A DNA stretch of 64,000 bases, from positions 51,999,657-52,063,656 of the forward strand of contig JACMZG010001911.1 of NCBI GenBank assembly GCA_018340805.1. Reading direction: 5' to 3'. Source of the stretch: Microvelia longipes (lineage: Eukaryota; Arthropoda; Insecta; Hemiptera; Veliidae). Of the stretch, positions 1 to 10,400 are shown one piece after another. The stretch's first letter is position 1. The number at the start of each line of letters is the position of its first letter. The position numbers and the translations under genes were made by a program. The notes beneath the pieces were generated by a model. The model had not been told where the DNA came from. It searched no databases and worked only from the letters and a program-made list of their open reading frames with translations.

Positions 1-159
1 CCATTCGCTGCCCCTACATTACACTATAACAAAACCAAGATTATAATTTAGTAATTACTTTCCTATGTTCCTAATTGTTCTTTCTCTCTTTAGTATAAAA
101 AACTAATATATAATATATATATATATACACAACAAGCAACAATTGGATTGATTAGCAAG

Positions 160-290
160 AAAGCGCGTATTTCAAAGAAAATTCGCCCGGTTTGCAAACC
201 TTGTGCCAGAATTATTTTGAAGTAATAAACTAAAATAAGACGATAATATATTAGCGCCAGCACCATGATTTGAACCTGAGAACCCTAGCT
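160..290 (-). repeat. Diverged tRNA-like (SINE-type) repeat fragment
   Basis: Segments such as AAGAAAATTCGCCCGG and TGCCAGAATTATTTT, then CATGATTTGAACCTGAG, parallel the better copies at 3990-4130 and 7110-7260. On the minus strand GGTTCAAATC resembles a Pol III B box. Confidence 0.45.
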
Positions 291-299
291 TGAGTAGTA

Positions 300-314
300 T
301 ATATATATTATATA

Positions 315-387
<73 letters not shown>
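300..387. repeat. (TA)n-(GT)n microsatellite
   Basis: TA repeats at about 300-336 change directly into an uninterrupted GT tract at about 337-387. Confidence 0.95.
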
Positions 388-391
<4 letters not shown>

Positions 392-1664
392 GCTAAACGA
401 ACTTTTTTCTAGTTGGGGACCCTGCCACGAGCCATCTCAATTGCGATTTTTTCAAAGAAAATTCGTTAAAAGGTTTAGCCAGCTCCTTAAAGTGAAAGCT
501 GTTGCTCTTTTATGAGGACCTTTCAGATATTATCTGAAACTCTGTCGCAGTTAATATATGTATTTATTAAAAATATTCTTAGTCCCATTATCGTGTATCG
601 TTATAGTCATTCTGATGTTAATATTAGGGTTCTTCCTTCTAACTAACTTATTTAAAGGGTTTGTAATATTAGATTCATCTAATGGCTTATCTAAACCAAA
701 AATAAGCGACATTTACTAGTTGCCTTTATTGACAACCCTCAATAAAAACCAACCCTCGGTTGGCCTTCAATTAAAATTGACCATGGACAACCGTTCAGTG
801 TTTTTCATGTATACAAGTATATTTAGGTTTGTACTCTATATTGAGACTAAATAATCTATTTATTTGGTTGGTCACAAAATATTGTTTATATAAACTTGGT
901 TCGTCTCTCTCGTCTGGTGATTTTAAGTACAGCTTGAGGCTTTATTCTGTAGTCAGCCTTAATAAAGAGACTCTGGACCTATAGATCCTAATATTAGCCT
1001 ACAACCTATATTTTTAGTACTTTTAATAGTATTTCTACCAGAAAGAATATCACCAAACATTTATGTATTGAATTATAGGTAGATTAACGAAGAAATCAAT
1101 CCTTTAAAATTTTCTGTTTATTTACATTAACATGTAATGTGATATAATTTCTAGGGTCGGCGGGAAAAGGCACATAACTCATTTTACTGAATTTTTCTTA
1201 AAAGTAAACAAAACATATTAGCTTCAAAATGTGTAAAAGAAAAATTTTAATTTTCCATAAAAATGTATTTTTATTCATTTACCTTATTTAACGATAGTTT
1301 TGACTTAAGTAGTTTTTACGTTTGGTTAAGTAAGGTCTGAGAAATACTTTAATCGTATAAAAAAATGTCAATAACTTATGTGTTTTTTCCCGCTGACCCT
1401 AGATTTATGCATTGAGTTCAAAATTTTGTTAAAACATCTAGTTTCTCAGAAATTTTGATGAAATCTGTTTGTGCGACCAAATCAGAGTGATAAGTGGTAG
1501 ATAAGTGAGATAATCACTTATCTATTATTTCGCTTGAAAACCAGAGATTTAGACTTGCTGAACTTGAAAAAAACCATTGAATATTTTTTTTCCTAGTTTT
1601 GATTTTATAACTAAACTAGGAACATTTTGTGGATAAGGAACGCTTGGATAATCTGAAACTTTAC

Positions 1665-1738
1665 CTTTATTATTGGTCCAGAGTCAGTTGCTACATAGAA
1701 AGTCATCGGCTCTACGGGATGGAATGCTAAATCGTATC
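1665..1738 (-). CDS. DNAI4: DNAI4-like exon 12, WD40 repeat
   Basis: Acceptor CACTGCATAG, 74 bp, donor GTAAAG in phase 0. It encodes YDLAFHPVEPMTFYVATDSG then PIIK. This parallels the family's 'fdFHP-d---yl-GTeeG-i-K' repeat. Entry phase is 1, which fits exon 11, but the family usually has a longer linker, so an exon may be missing between the two. The gene continues to the left of the window. Confidence 0.7.
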
Positions 1739-3140
1739 CTATGCAGTGATGTTTTTTTACCTCAACTCTTTTTAACTTTTTTGGTGATGCGCCTTCTCTA
1801 TCTATGTCTATATAGGCTAAAACGTAAATACCATGGAAGTGTAGTTATAAGAACATATCTCAGAACATCTAAACAAATCTTAGAAATATAATATGAACAA
1901 AATGAAGAAAAATTTTTCATAAATGCTTTTTTGTTTTGTTTAATGTATTTTATTATTGCAATTGCTACTTATTCAAGGAAGTTGAAAATGGTCAAGGTTT
2001 CTAGCTTTTAACCCCTTGTTTATTACCATTAAGGCACAAGAAGTGGTCTAATCGCTCTTTATTGGCTCCTAGCTAATAAGCAATTTCAGTTCTGTCTAGG
2101 TTAAGTTTCGTCAGGAATAGCATCTATATAGCCCTTGCTTTTCCGACTAATAGTGTTCTGCTATTACCAGGGAGTTAAAAAATTGCCCTTGGAAATAGAC
2201 CTAACCCCTTTTGCAGTCGTCATAACTTAATACACACAAGGAAGGTATTTGTTTTATTCGTTTTTGTGTCATTCTGTGTGATATTGTTCGATATTAGTGA
2301 AATAATAATAAATGTGTAATTGCTCTTGTATCTCAAGGTTTTTTGCGTTTCCTTAGCACTGGTTCTTACTCTCATGCAATAATATGTGCTTCCCACCATG
2401 TCTTTTCTTTATATTGTCTACAGTTTATTCTCCTCAGATAATAACGTTCAACCAATCTAAGAACTATTAATTGTTTCACTCAATTCAGTCCCAACAAACA
2501 CTTACCCATCTTTTCTCCCTATCAAGTTAGTAGTTGTCTTTTAATATTATAAATTAGTACCTGTAGCTCTCATTAATTTTCTGTAATTTTATATAACTAC
2601 CAAACTAAATTGCTATTACTCCCTATAATATTTAACCTGTTGACTATAGAGCCTTGATTAATAGAGCTTAAATTTTATCTCTTGTTATTTAATTAATTTT
2701 CCTAATTTGATCTTAAATTGAATTTTAGTCTAGATAGCTTAAGAGCGGACTGTGCTTCTTATAGAGCATTAAGACACTCATTTAGGTCAACCCTATTTGA
2801 TTAGTTTTTCCTTTTTTCTAACCTTTTTTTAACTTTTATGTGTTTTTATACTTCTTTTATAAAGAGGTTAGGTGCCTCATTACAAATTTAATGATATCAC
2901 TTATAATTACATATATTAAGTTATAAAAGTTCTTAATAATTTTTTGCGATATTATTTTGTAAAGATTTAAATTTTACGGTTCTCATAGTAGTTAACTCCA
3001 ATGTTTTGCTTCTACATTATCAGGGATATAGAGCATCATAGATAATAATTCGGAGATCCACTAATTTGAATCTGATTTTTAAAATGACTAATCTATCATA
3101 TACATGATCATCACTAGAAGTTTTAACCTTAATAGCTTAC
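1739..3140. other. Dynein-gene intron, nothing further recognised
   Basis: AT-rich sequence between exons 12 and 11. One more short exon (a linker of the WD domain, phase 1 in and out) is expected here from the family, but I could not fix its boundaries. Confidence 0.4.
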
Positions 3141-3289
3141 TTATATTACTGATGGGTTGGTAGATATCCCAGAAACATACTCTTCCGTCCATACCTACCG
3201 TTACAATCTGTTCCTGGTCGTTTGAGTAAGATTGATTCATGTACCATTTTACTGAGCATAATGTGTATTTCCATGTTCCTAATCGATGC
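3141..3289 (-). CDS. DNAI4: DNAI4-like exon 11, WD40 repeat
   Basis: The acceptor AAATTACAG is followed by an open frame giving HRLGTWKYTLCSVKWYMN, then EQIVTVGMDGRVCFWDIYQP. It matches the WD repeat with '--DGRi--W-i' after 'PVWQ--W' in the family. Frame and phase join exon 10 directly across 5 kb of repeats. Donor choice is GTAAGC at 3135-3140 (phase 1). The frame stays open for a few more codons (SKLLRLK), so a later donor is possible. Confidence 0.8.
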
Positions 3290-3324
3290 CTGTAATTTAA
3301 ATGGACAACCACTTAAGTATAAAA

Positions 3325-4041
3325 ATTCTGGCGCGGTGGTCCGCATGTCGGGCGAATTTCCTTTGGATGCGTGTTTCCGTGCTTTTTACATTATATAAGT
3401 TTACAACTAGTAAATAAATAATTCCGGCGCGGTGGTCCGCTGTCGGGCGAATTTCATTTAGAATGCGTGTTTCCGTGCTAAACAACCCATTTCTTGCTTA
3501 TGCAAGAACCATGCCCATTGCGTGGTTCCGGTTCATGCTTTAGAACCTAAGCAGTTACTCAATTGTCAAGCACTGCTTGTAACTCATTTTGTCTGTATTT
3601 TCCAAGGGAAATGCGCATAATCATCCAGTTGTTGTACAAAACTATGCCTCTAAAATTAGAAGTACGCACTATTATTTGCACTAGTTTAAAGATTAGTTAC
3701 TTATCTTTAAGCTTAGTCGGTTATCTTTAAAGGTTTTAGCGCATTTCCTTTGGAAAATACAAACAAAATGAGTTACAAGCAGTGCTTGACAATTGAGTAA
3801 CTGCTTAGGTTCTAAAGCATGAACCGGAACCACGCAATGGGCATGGTTCTTGCATAAGCAAGAAATGGGTTGTTTAGCACGGAAACACGCATTCTAAATG
3901 AAATTCGCCCGACAGCGGACCACCGCGCCGGAATTATTTATTTAGTAGTTGTAAACTTATATAATGTAAAAAGCACGAAAACACGCATCCAAAGGAAATT
4001 CGCCGACATGCGGACCACCGCGCCAGAATTATTTTTAGTTG
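3325..4041. repeat. Palindromic (foldback) block A
   Basis: The left arm (about 3325-3640) and right arm (about 3722-4041) are near-perfect reverse complements, for example TTGCTTATGCAAGAACCATG against its complement near 3845. The ~80-bp centre contains TTAGTTACTTATC. Each arm holds two diverged copies of the motif GGCGCGGTGGTCCGC. No coding capacity is seen. Confidence 0.88.
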
Positions 4042-4079
4042 TAAACTTATATTAGGTAAAAAAACGATAAAAAATTATT

Positions 4080-4260
4080 GTCCCTACTAGGATTTGAACC
4101 CAGGTACTCTGGGTTTGAGAGCTCGCATCCAAAGGAAATTCGCCCGACATGCGGACCACCGTGCCAGAATTATTTTCTAGTTGTAAACTTATATTTAGTA
4201 AAAATAAAAAAACGATAAAAAATTATCCACCTTCCAGGATGTGAACCCAGGTACCCTGAG
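4080..4260 (-). repeat. tRNA-like modules in repeat unit A
   Basis: On the minus strand CTGGGTTCAAATCCTAG (4088-4104 region) can form a T-arm-like hairpin with a B-box-like loop, and a second module near 4230-4250 reads CTGGGTTCACATCCTGG. Each lies downstream of a GGTGGTCCGCATGTCGG or AGTGGTCCGGAGTC stretch that could serve as an A box. This suggests a tRNA-derived SINE origin. No functional tRNA is supported. Confidence 0.5.
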
Positions 4261-4267
4261 TTTGAGT

Positions 4268-4775
4268 GGTCGTATTGACTCCGGACCACTGCTATTCAAC
4301 TCAGAGGCCCAAAAACATTGAAAACGACACCCTACTCGAAATTTAATTTTCAACGACCGTAATGTTGGTTTTCTATATTTTTTTGTGGTTTTTTCGACTT
4401 TTTGGTAACTTAAAGTGGTCATATCGTCTTCGGACCGGTTGCATTCGATTCAGCGCCCAAAATTACATAGAAAACGACACCCTACACGAAATTTATTTTT
4501 TATCGACCTAAATTTTGGTTTTTTGTAATTTACAATGGTTTTTTCGACTTTTTGGTAACTTAAAGTGGTCGTAATGTCTTTGGACCGGTTCATTCGATTC
4601 AGCGCCCAAATTACATAGAAAACGACACCCTACTCGAAATTTATTTCTTAGACCTAAATTTTGGTTTTTGGTAATTTACTATGGTTTTTTCGATTTTAGG
4701 TCACTTAGAGTGGTCGTATCCACTTCGGACCGGTTTCATTCGATTCAGCGTCTCAAAAAACATAAATATTGACCT
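4268..4775 (+). repeat. Tandem ~145-bp repeats, copy A (3.5 units)
   Basis: Units begin GTGGTCGTA or GTGGTCATA, continue with CGGACCGGTT and AAAACGACACCCTAC, and end GGTAACTTAAA or GGTCACTTAGA. Starts are near 4268, 4417, 4566 and 4711. Copy B has 2.5 units (7402-7760). Confidence 0.8.
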
Positions 4776-4988
4776 TTTTCGCGGCAAAAAATATTAACCC
4801 TGAATTTTGCTGATTTTTTGAAAATTTCGCTGACTCAGCAAACCGGGTTAATGACGTCACAAAAACCTGGTTTTCAATAGGGTTTGTGTCCTCCCGAAGG
4901 TTGATTTTTGCACCAAGTTTGGTTAAAAAATTTTAATCCGTTCGAAAGATAGAGAGTTTACAAGAAAGTGTCTAGAAATACATATATA

Positions 4989-6186
4989 CAGGGTGTTTCA
5001 TATAAAGTGTCCACCAGAAAAAGAGGTGATAGTACTCCTCGAAAGCAACAAAAAATGTCCTATAATATAAACCCCGATCTCCAACTGTTTTCCCACAAGG
5101 TCAAATTTTATATTTCAAAAAAATATTTGACCTCACATCATAAAATTGTTAATAGGGATTTAACTATTCAAGCTAGAAAGGCTAAATTGGTATCATTTGA
5201 AAGCTGAGTAAATTTCCTAGAGGACAAACTACTAACTATGTAAAATATTTTGGAACTACTGCCCAAAGTTTTGCAAGAAACATGATTTTTTTAAAAAATG
5301 AATTTTATGGAATTTTTGTAGTAGGACATTACAGGAAGTAAGAGATGAGCAAAAGTTCAGCCAAGAACGGAAAAAACTTCTCTTATGAATGCCCTTTAAG
5401 AAAAATTAAATAATTTTATACATTCAATAGTCAAAATTTTAAGCCATTCTTCCTAGAAGTTGGAAAAACTGATATTTTTTTGGCTTTTTTGCATAAGTCT
5501 ATACAATGTTAATTACATGGTACATAAAATAATTAAAAATCTCTAAAGCAAGGGAAAAGAGTGGTTTTAGAGAAAAATGTGTAAGAATAAAATAGGTTTA
5601 TTTTACCTTCTAGAGTCTAAAAATCGTATTATTAAATTATTTTCGAAAATAAAATATTTTGTTAAAATAACACATTATTTTCACTTTTGTACGACAAAAA
5701 TGATCAGTTTTTGCAACTTCAAGCAACAATACCTTACATTTTTGACTATTGAATGTATGAAAATATTTACATTTTCTTAAAGGGCAGTCATAAGAGAAGT
5801 TTTTCCCGTTCTTGGCTGAACTTTTGCTCATCTCTTACTTCCTGTTATGCCCTACTACAAAAATTCCATAAAATTCATTTTTTAAAAAAAATCATGTTTC
5901 ATGCAAAACTTTGGGCAGTAGTTCCAAAATATTTGACATATAGTAGTTTGTCCTTTAGGAAATTTACTCAGCTTTCTAATGATACCAATTTCGCCTTTCT
6001 AGCTTGAAAAGTTAAACGCCTATTAACAATTTTATGATGTGAGGTCAAATATTTTTTTAAATATTAAATTTGACCTTGTGGGAAAACGGTTGGAGATCGG
6101 GGTTTATATTATAGGACATTTTTTGTTCCTTTTGAAGAGTACTATCACCTCCTTTTCTGGTGGACACTTTATATGAAACACCCCTG
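4989..6186. mobile_element. 1.2-kb foldback element with ~500-bp inverted repeats
   Basis: The ends are CAGGGTGTTTCATATAAAG on the left and the complement of CAGGGGTGTTTCATATAAAG on the right. The arms (about 4989-5500 and 5690-6186) are reverse complements throughout, and the centre is ~190 bp. It sits inside a (TA)n tract, so the target duplication is probably TA-based but cannot be sized. No transposase is seen, so it would be non-autonomous. Copy B of the host repeat lacks it. Confidence 0.88.
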
Positions 6187-6187
6187 T

Positions 6188-6218
<31 letters not shown>

Positions 6219-6222
6219 AATA

Positions 6223-6304
<82 letters not shown>
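6187..6304. repeat. (TA)n microsatellite
   Basis: About 115 bp of nearly pure TA directly beside the foldback element. The same position in copy B (7969-8064) is also (TA)n. Confidence 0.95.
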
Positions 6305-6312
<8 letters not shown>

Positions 6313-6334
6313 GCGAAATTTTTTTTTTCGTCAT

Positions 6335-6440
6335 TAGGGACCTCTGAAACGGATTTGTGTCGTGGTCCGAGGTTCGAATTCCGCCATGACGCCTATCCCA
6401 TTAGCGAATTTTTTCCCAAAGGAAATTCGCTAAAAGAGCA
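6335..6440 (+). repeat. tRNA-like/SINE fragment
   Basis: GGTCCGAGGTTCGAATTCCG (6365-6384) contains a canonical Pol III B box GGTTCGAATTCC, followed by CATGACGCC and an inverted pair TTAGCGAATTTTTTCC / GGAAATTCGCTAA. No clear A box or cloverleaf is seen, so this is a SINE or tRNA relic, not a tRNA gene. Confidence 0.4.
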
Positions 6441-6506
6441 CGAGTTTGAAGAAACTTTTTATCTGATTCATAGAGAATTGTAGCTTATCTTGTTTATATC
6501 TTACAA

Positions 6507-7176
6507 TTCTGGCGCGGTGGTCCGCATGTCGGGCGAATTTTTCTTTGGATGCGTGTTTTCGTGCTTTTTACATTATATAAGTTTACAACTACTAAATAAA
6601 TAATTCCGGCGCAGTGGTCCGCTGTCGGGCGAGTTTCATTTAGAATGCGTGCTTCCGTGCCAAACAACCCATTTCTTGCTTAAGGTTCTGGTTCATGCTT
6701 TAGAACCTAAGCAGTTACTCAATTGTCAAGCACTGCTCGTAACTCATTTTGTTTGTATTTTCCAAAGGAAATGCGCTTAAACCTTTAAAGATAACTGACT
6801 AAGCTTAAAGATAAGTAACTAAGCTTTAAACTAGTGCAAATAATAGTGCGTACTTCTAATTTTAGAGGCATAGTTTTGTACAACCAACTGGATAATTATG
6901 CGCATTTCCTTTGGAAAATACAGACAAAATGAGTTACGATCAGTGCTTGACAATTGAGTAACTGCTTAGGTTCTAAAGCATGAACCAGAACCTTAAGCAA
7001 GAAATGGGTTGTTTGGCACGGAAGCACGCATTCTAAATGAAATTCGCCCGACAGCGGACCACTGCGCCGGAATTATTTATTTAGTAGTTGTAAACTTATA
7101 TAATGTAAAAAGCACGAAAAACACGCATCCAAAGGAAATTCGCCCGACATGCGGACCACCGCGCCAGAATTATTTT
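6507..7176. repeat. Palindromic (foldback) block B
   Basis: The arms start GGCGCGGTGGTCCGCATG on the left and end with the complement on the right, paralleling block A. Block B lacks the ~30-bp TATGCAAGAACCATGCCCAT stretch found in both arms of A. Because the same stretch is lost from both arms, the arms seem to have changed together. Confidence 0.85.
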
Positions 7177-7966
7177 CTAGTTGTAAACTTATATTAGGTA
7201 AAAAAACGATAAAAAAATTATTGTCCCTACTAGGATTGAACCCAGGTACTCTGGGTTTGAGTGCTCGCATCCAAAGGAAATTCGCCGACATGCGGACCAC
7301 CTCGCCAGAATATTTTCTAGTTGTTAATTATATTAAGTAAAAAAAAACGATAAACAATTATCGACCCTTCCAGGATGTGAACCCAGGTACCTTGAGTTTG
7401 AGTGGTCGTATTGACTCCGGACCACTGGCATTCAACTCAGAGGCCCAAAAAACATTGAAAACGACACCCTACTCGAAATTTAATTCTTAACGACCGTAAT
7501 TTTGGTTTTCTATAATTTTTGTGGTTTTTTCGACTTTTTGGTCACTTAGAGTGGTCGTATCGACTTTGGACCTGTTTCATTTGATTCAGCGCCCAAAAAT
7601 ACATAGAAAACGACACCCTACTCGAAATTTATTTTTTATCGACCTAAATTTTGGTTTTGGGTAATATACAATGTTTTTTTCGATTTCTAGGTCACTTAGA
7701 GTGGTCGTATTGACATTGGACCGGTTTCATTCGATTAAGCGTCTCAAAAAACATAAATATTGACCTTTTTCACGGCAAAAAAAATTAACCCTGAATTTTG
7801 CCGATTTTTTGAAAAATTCGCTGACTCAGCAAACCGGGTTAAAGACGTCACAAAAACCTGTTTTCAATAGGGTTCGTGTTCTCCCAAAGGTTGATTTTTA
7901 TACCAAGTTTGGTTAAAAAATATTAATCCGTTCGAAAGATAGAGTGTTTACAAGAAAGTGTCTAGA

Positions 7967-8072
<106 letters not shown>

Positions 8073-8324
8073 GCGAAACTTATTTTCGCTAAAAGGGAAA
8101 TATTTTGATGCTCCATTACATTTGTTTATATTATATTACATTTTATGTTTTAAGGTGGACATAAATTAAGTGCACAATAAACTTTGTTTGTAAACGAAAA
8201 GCGTTCGACTTAAGTATGAAGGCAATGGCAAAAAAGTTCGTAATTGGTGTTGAACGAATAGTTAGATCCAATGAAAAATTTACTAGACTAACACCTTCCT
8301 AATTTAATTACTTTTACAATTTAC

Positions 8325-8563
8325 CAATTAATGACAATAGGTCTAGCTGAGTTAAATGCTATACTCAATAGCAACAATGCTCCATCCATACACGTAGCAG
8401 CAAGCAAGTATGGTCTTGTCTTCGAGAATGCTAAACTTGTTACTGCCGATTTGGTTACAACAATTCTCTCTGGATTTTCTGGATTCTTAATGCACCAGCA
8501 TGCTATGGCACCAGGTTGATTTCCTTCGGGCTCCAGTCTCCCGTAACCAGCTGCTACCAGCAT
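8325..8563 (-). CDS. DNAI4: DNAI4-like exon 10, WD40 repeats
   Basis: The acceptor GGTTTTAG precedes ATGCTGGTAGC, so the junction reads SNR-MLVAAGYG, the expected 'NPD-LAVGYG'. The 239-bp exon contains GAIACWCIKNPENPERI, then a WD repeat (VTSLAFSKTRPYLLAATCMDG). Donor GTAAAT, phase 2, leaves TG, which makes Trp with the first base of exon 11. CW-IKNP--PERI is the strongest DNAI4 signature in the window. Confidence 0.85.
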
Positions 8564-8843
8564 CTAAAACCAGTGGATATTTAGAATCCAGGTTGTTTAT
8601 TTATAAGCTAAGTCCGGAGAGATATGTATATATTTTATTTAGCTTTGAGATATGTACAAAATAATAGATCTTGTCTTTGTGAACACACCATTAATTATTC
8701 AGTGGAAACTCATTGACGGTTTATCATGTGACTATATTTATAAATGGTAATTAATCCCCTTAACTTTTCTTATAAGTGTTTTTCTTGTCATATTTCTACT
8801 TTCTTTCCTACAAATAGAGTATTTTATATTCTAGAACACTTAC

Positions 8844-8937
8844 CTTTTATATTCTTCCCCTACACTTATAGGTCCCATTATGGATTTAGATTTATTAATA
8901 AGAGCTAAAGCATCAGTGGGGGTATTTAGTGATCTTC
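8844..8937 (-). other. Exon-like segment in the DNAI4 intron, frame-incompatible
   Basis: A pyrimidine-rich acceptor (CCCTTTCTAG), an open frame ending SVGEEYKR and a perfect GTAAGTG donor enclose 94 bp. Both neighbouring exons meet in phase 0. Read in that phase the segment starts GAA GAT CAC TAA, an immediate stop, and its length is not a multiple of three. It is either chance or a cryptic/poison exon. No homology was recognised. Confidence 0.3.
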
Positions 8938-9124
8938 CTAGAAAGGGTAATGGTGGATAGAAATTATGATGACTGTTAACGTATGAACTGAAAATGGTAC
9001 AATTTAAGACCTCTGACAGTTTTATGACCACTCAATGTACGCCATTCATTGAAATAGTACTGTAAAGGAGCTGTTAAAAATAATACACCTCCTTTTGTTT
9101 TAACTTTTACACACATGCTTAATG

Positions 9125-9126
<2 letters not shown>

Positions 9127-9214
<88 letters not shown>
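9127..9214. repeat. (TA)n microsatellite next to dynein exon 9
   Basis: About 44 TA units in the intron just after exon 9 on the minus strand; 48 bp separate it from the donor. Confidence 0.95.
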
Positions 9215-9217
<3 letters not shown>

Positions 9218-9262
9218 GTTATTAAGGGAGATAATGTTGTAGTTCTCATAAATAATAATTAC

Positions 9263-9362
9263 CCTATTTGATGGGTTCCAACATAGTGAAGTAACAGGCC
9301 CTATTTCTTCTAATTCATCAGCATCGTATACCCACATCTCTGATATGTTGTATGCTAGTTCT
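9263..9362 (-). CDS. DNAI4: DNAI4-like exon 9, start of WD40 domain
   Basis: Acceptor TTATGTTTAG leaves one base that completes a Gly codon with the phase-2 end of exon 8; donor GTAATT is in phase 0. The peptide contains ISEMWVYDADELEEIG and VTSLCWNPSNR. It matches the family's 'LW-f----- VTSlaWN---pD' opening of the WD domain. The donor lies 48 bp from a 88-bp (TA)n tract in the following intron. Confidence 0.78.
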
Positions 9363-9993
9363 CTAAACATAAAATTGATAACCATCCTGGGAATCAAAAC
9401 CTTCATTTAATTTCCTGAAATATCATTTTCGAGAAAGAAGAGAAATTTTTTTTTGCGTGTTTTACTTTATAGGGATATAACCATTTCGGGGGGTTTATTG
9501 TGACGCGTATACTGTTCTTTTAAAAGTTTGTAAGCTGAAACATTTATTAATACTTGCTTTGATGCCGTATGAGGAAGATTTTATTACGTCTTATGGGTAT
9601 TTGCTCTGTATCCTTAAATCTAATTATCAATGCCTGTCCACAGGCATAAGAACTGGAGTCCCACTGGAGTTTGTAACTATTTTACTTGCCTGTGCTGGTA
9701 GCGCTGATAGTAGTGTTCTACAGCCGTGAGGATGGCAGTAGCTAAAATGTCTTAATGAAATGGGGTTCTCTAATTAAACAGGGCAGGTTACAGGTTACTC
9801 TGGTTATATAAGGATTAAATAAGGTTGCTCCCATCTACCTCTTTAATCTAAACCAAAATTTATGCTTTGCCAGATTACAGGAAAAGTTTCTACGCCTTGA
9901 CTTCTTGGTACTGACTTAAAAAATAGTTGCGACTTAAATTCCTATTTCGAATTGAAAGTATTCTTCAAATTATTAAATGATTAACTATCTTAC

Positions 9994-10165
9994 CCGACAC
10001 CGACACTCTTAGACTCGTATATCTTCTGTTTGTCTTTATAAACATTTGATGCAATGACACGTTCGAATATCATTCTGTAGGTGTTCTGTTTTTCTCCTTC
10101 AACCAGTGACAGAAAGTTAACAAATGAATCTTGATCGTCTTCTGTTTCATCGCTCTCCTCCCTTA
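9994..10165 (-). CDS. DNAI4: DNAI4-like exon 8, acidic linker and pre-WD helix
   Basis: Acceptor ATTGTCAG, then an open frame of 172 bp to donor GTAAGA, entering in phase 1 and leaving in phase 2. It encodes an acidic stretch (EESDETEDDQDSF), then YRMIFERVIASNVYKDKQ, which fits the family pattern 'ERv--N-----K---Y' just before the WD domain. It lies on the far side of the 9.2-kb nested retrotransposon from exon 7. Confidence 0.68.
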
Positions 10166-10239
10166 CTGACAATTAATACCAACACATTTATATAAATAAC
10201 TCTATTAAGACAAAAACGTAAAAATATTAACAAGCCAAA

Positions 10240-10400
10240 AAACGGATACGGGGCACCTAAGAACTTTTCCTCCTCTAATCGGATTCGCTAAGCTGATCCT
10301 CACTACTTCAAACTCGCCTCGCTCGTTCTCAGAATGTGCAAATCGCTAAATTTATACTGCAAAAAGTCTTTGGATTCGCTTCGCTCGTCGTCCATTTACA
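10240..10400 (-). repeat. 5S-associated composite repeat, tail fragment
   Basis: On the minus strand it shows the family tail: GAGCGAAGCGAATCC, ATAAATTTAGCG, GAGCGAGGCGAG, ATCCGATTAGAGG, AAAAGTTCTTAGGTGCCCC. No 5S-like part is present. A plus-strand fragment of the same tail lies at about 10530-10575 (GATGAAAAGTTCTGAGGTAC). Confidence 0.6.

Larger units (their letters stand above)
1..1664. other. AT-rich intron/flank with repeat fragments
   Basis: It contains a (TA)n tract at 110-127, a diverged copy of the tRNA-like repeat (about 160-290), and a (TA)n-(GT)n composite microsatellite at 300-387. I saw no exon here on either strand. This is expected to be an intron of the dynein gene, whose remaining exons lie further left. 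Confidence 0.5.
3325..4988 (+). repeat. Complex repeat unit, copy A, left part
   Basis: It begins with a palindromic block (3325-4041), then a tRNA-like block (4080-4260), about 3.5 tandem units of ~145 bp (4268-4775), and a unique tail ending TCTAGAAATACATATATA. Copy B at 6507-8080 has the same order. The two differ by point changes, small indels and one tandem unit fewer in B. Confidence 0.85.

Noticed and set aside
3297..3485. Recurrent MFSTETRILNEIRPTADHRAG-type frames (also 3870 and 7009)
   Set aside because: They are translations of the palindrome arms on either strand. Similarity between them reflects the repeat, not a protein family.
5577..6007. Open frames inside the 1.2-kb foldback element
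   Set aside because: They occur on both strands at mirrored positions, are Phe/Lys-rich and show no transposase motif.
6104..6334. Open frame of alternating Ile/Tyr
   Set aside because: It is the translation of a (TA)n microsatellite. The same holds for frames at 9125, 53387, 53416 and 55976, apart from the true exon part at 9263-9362.
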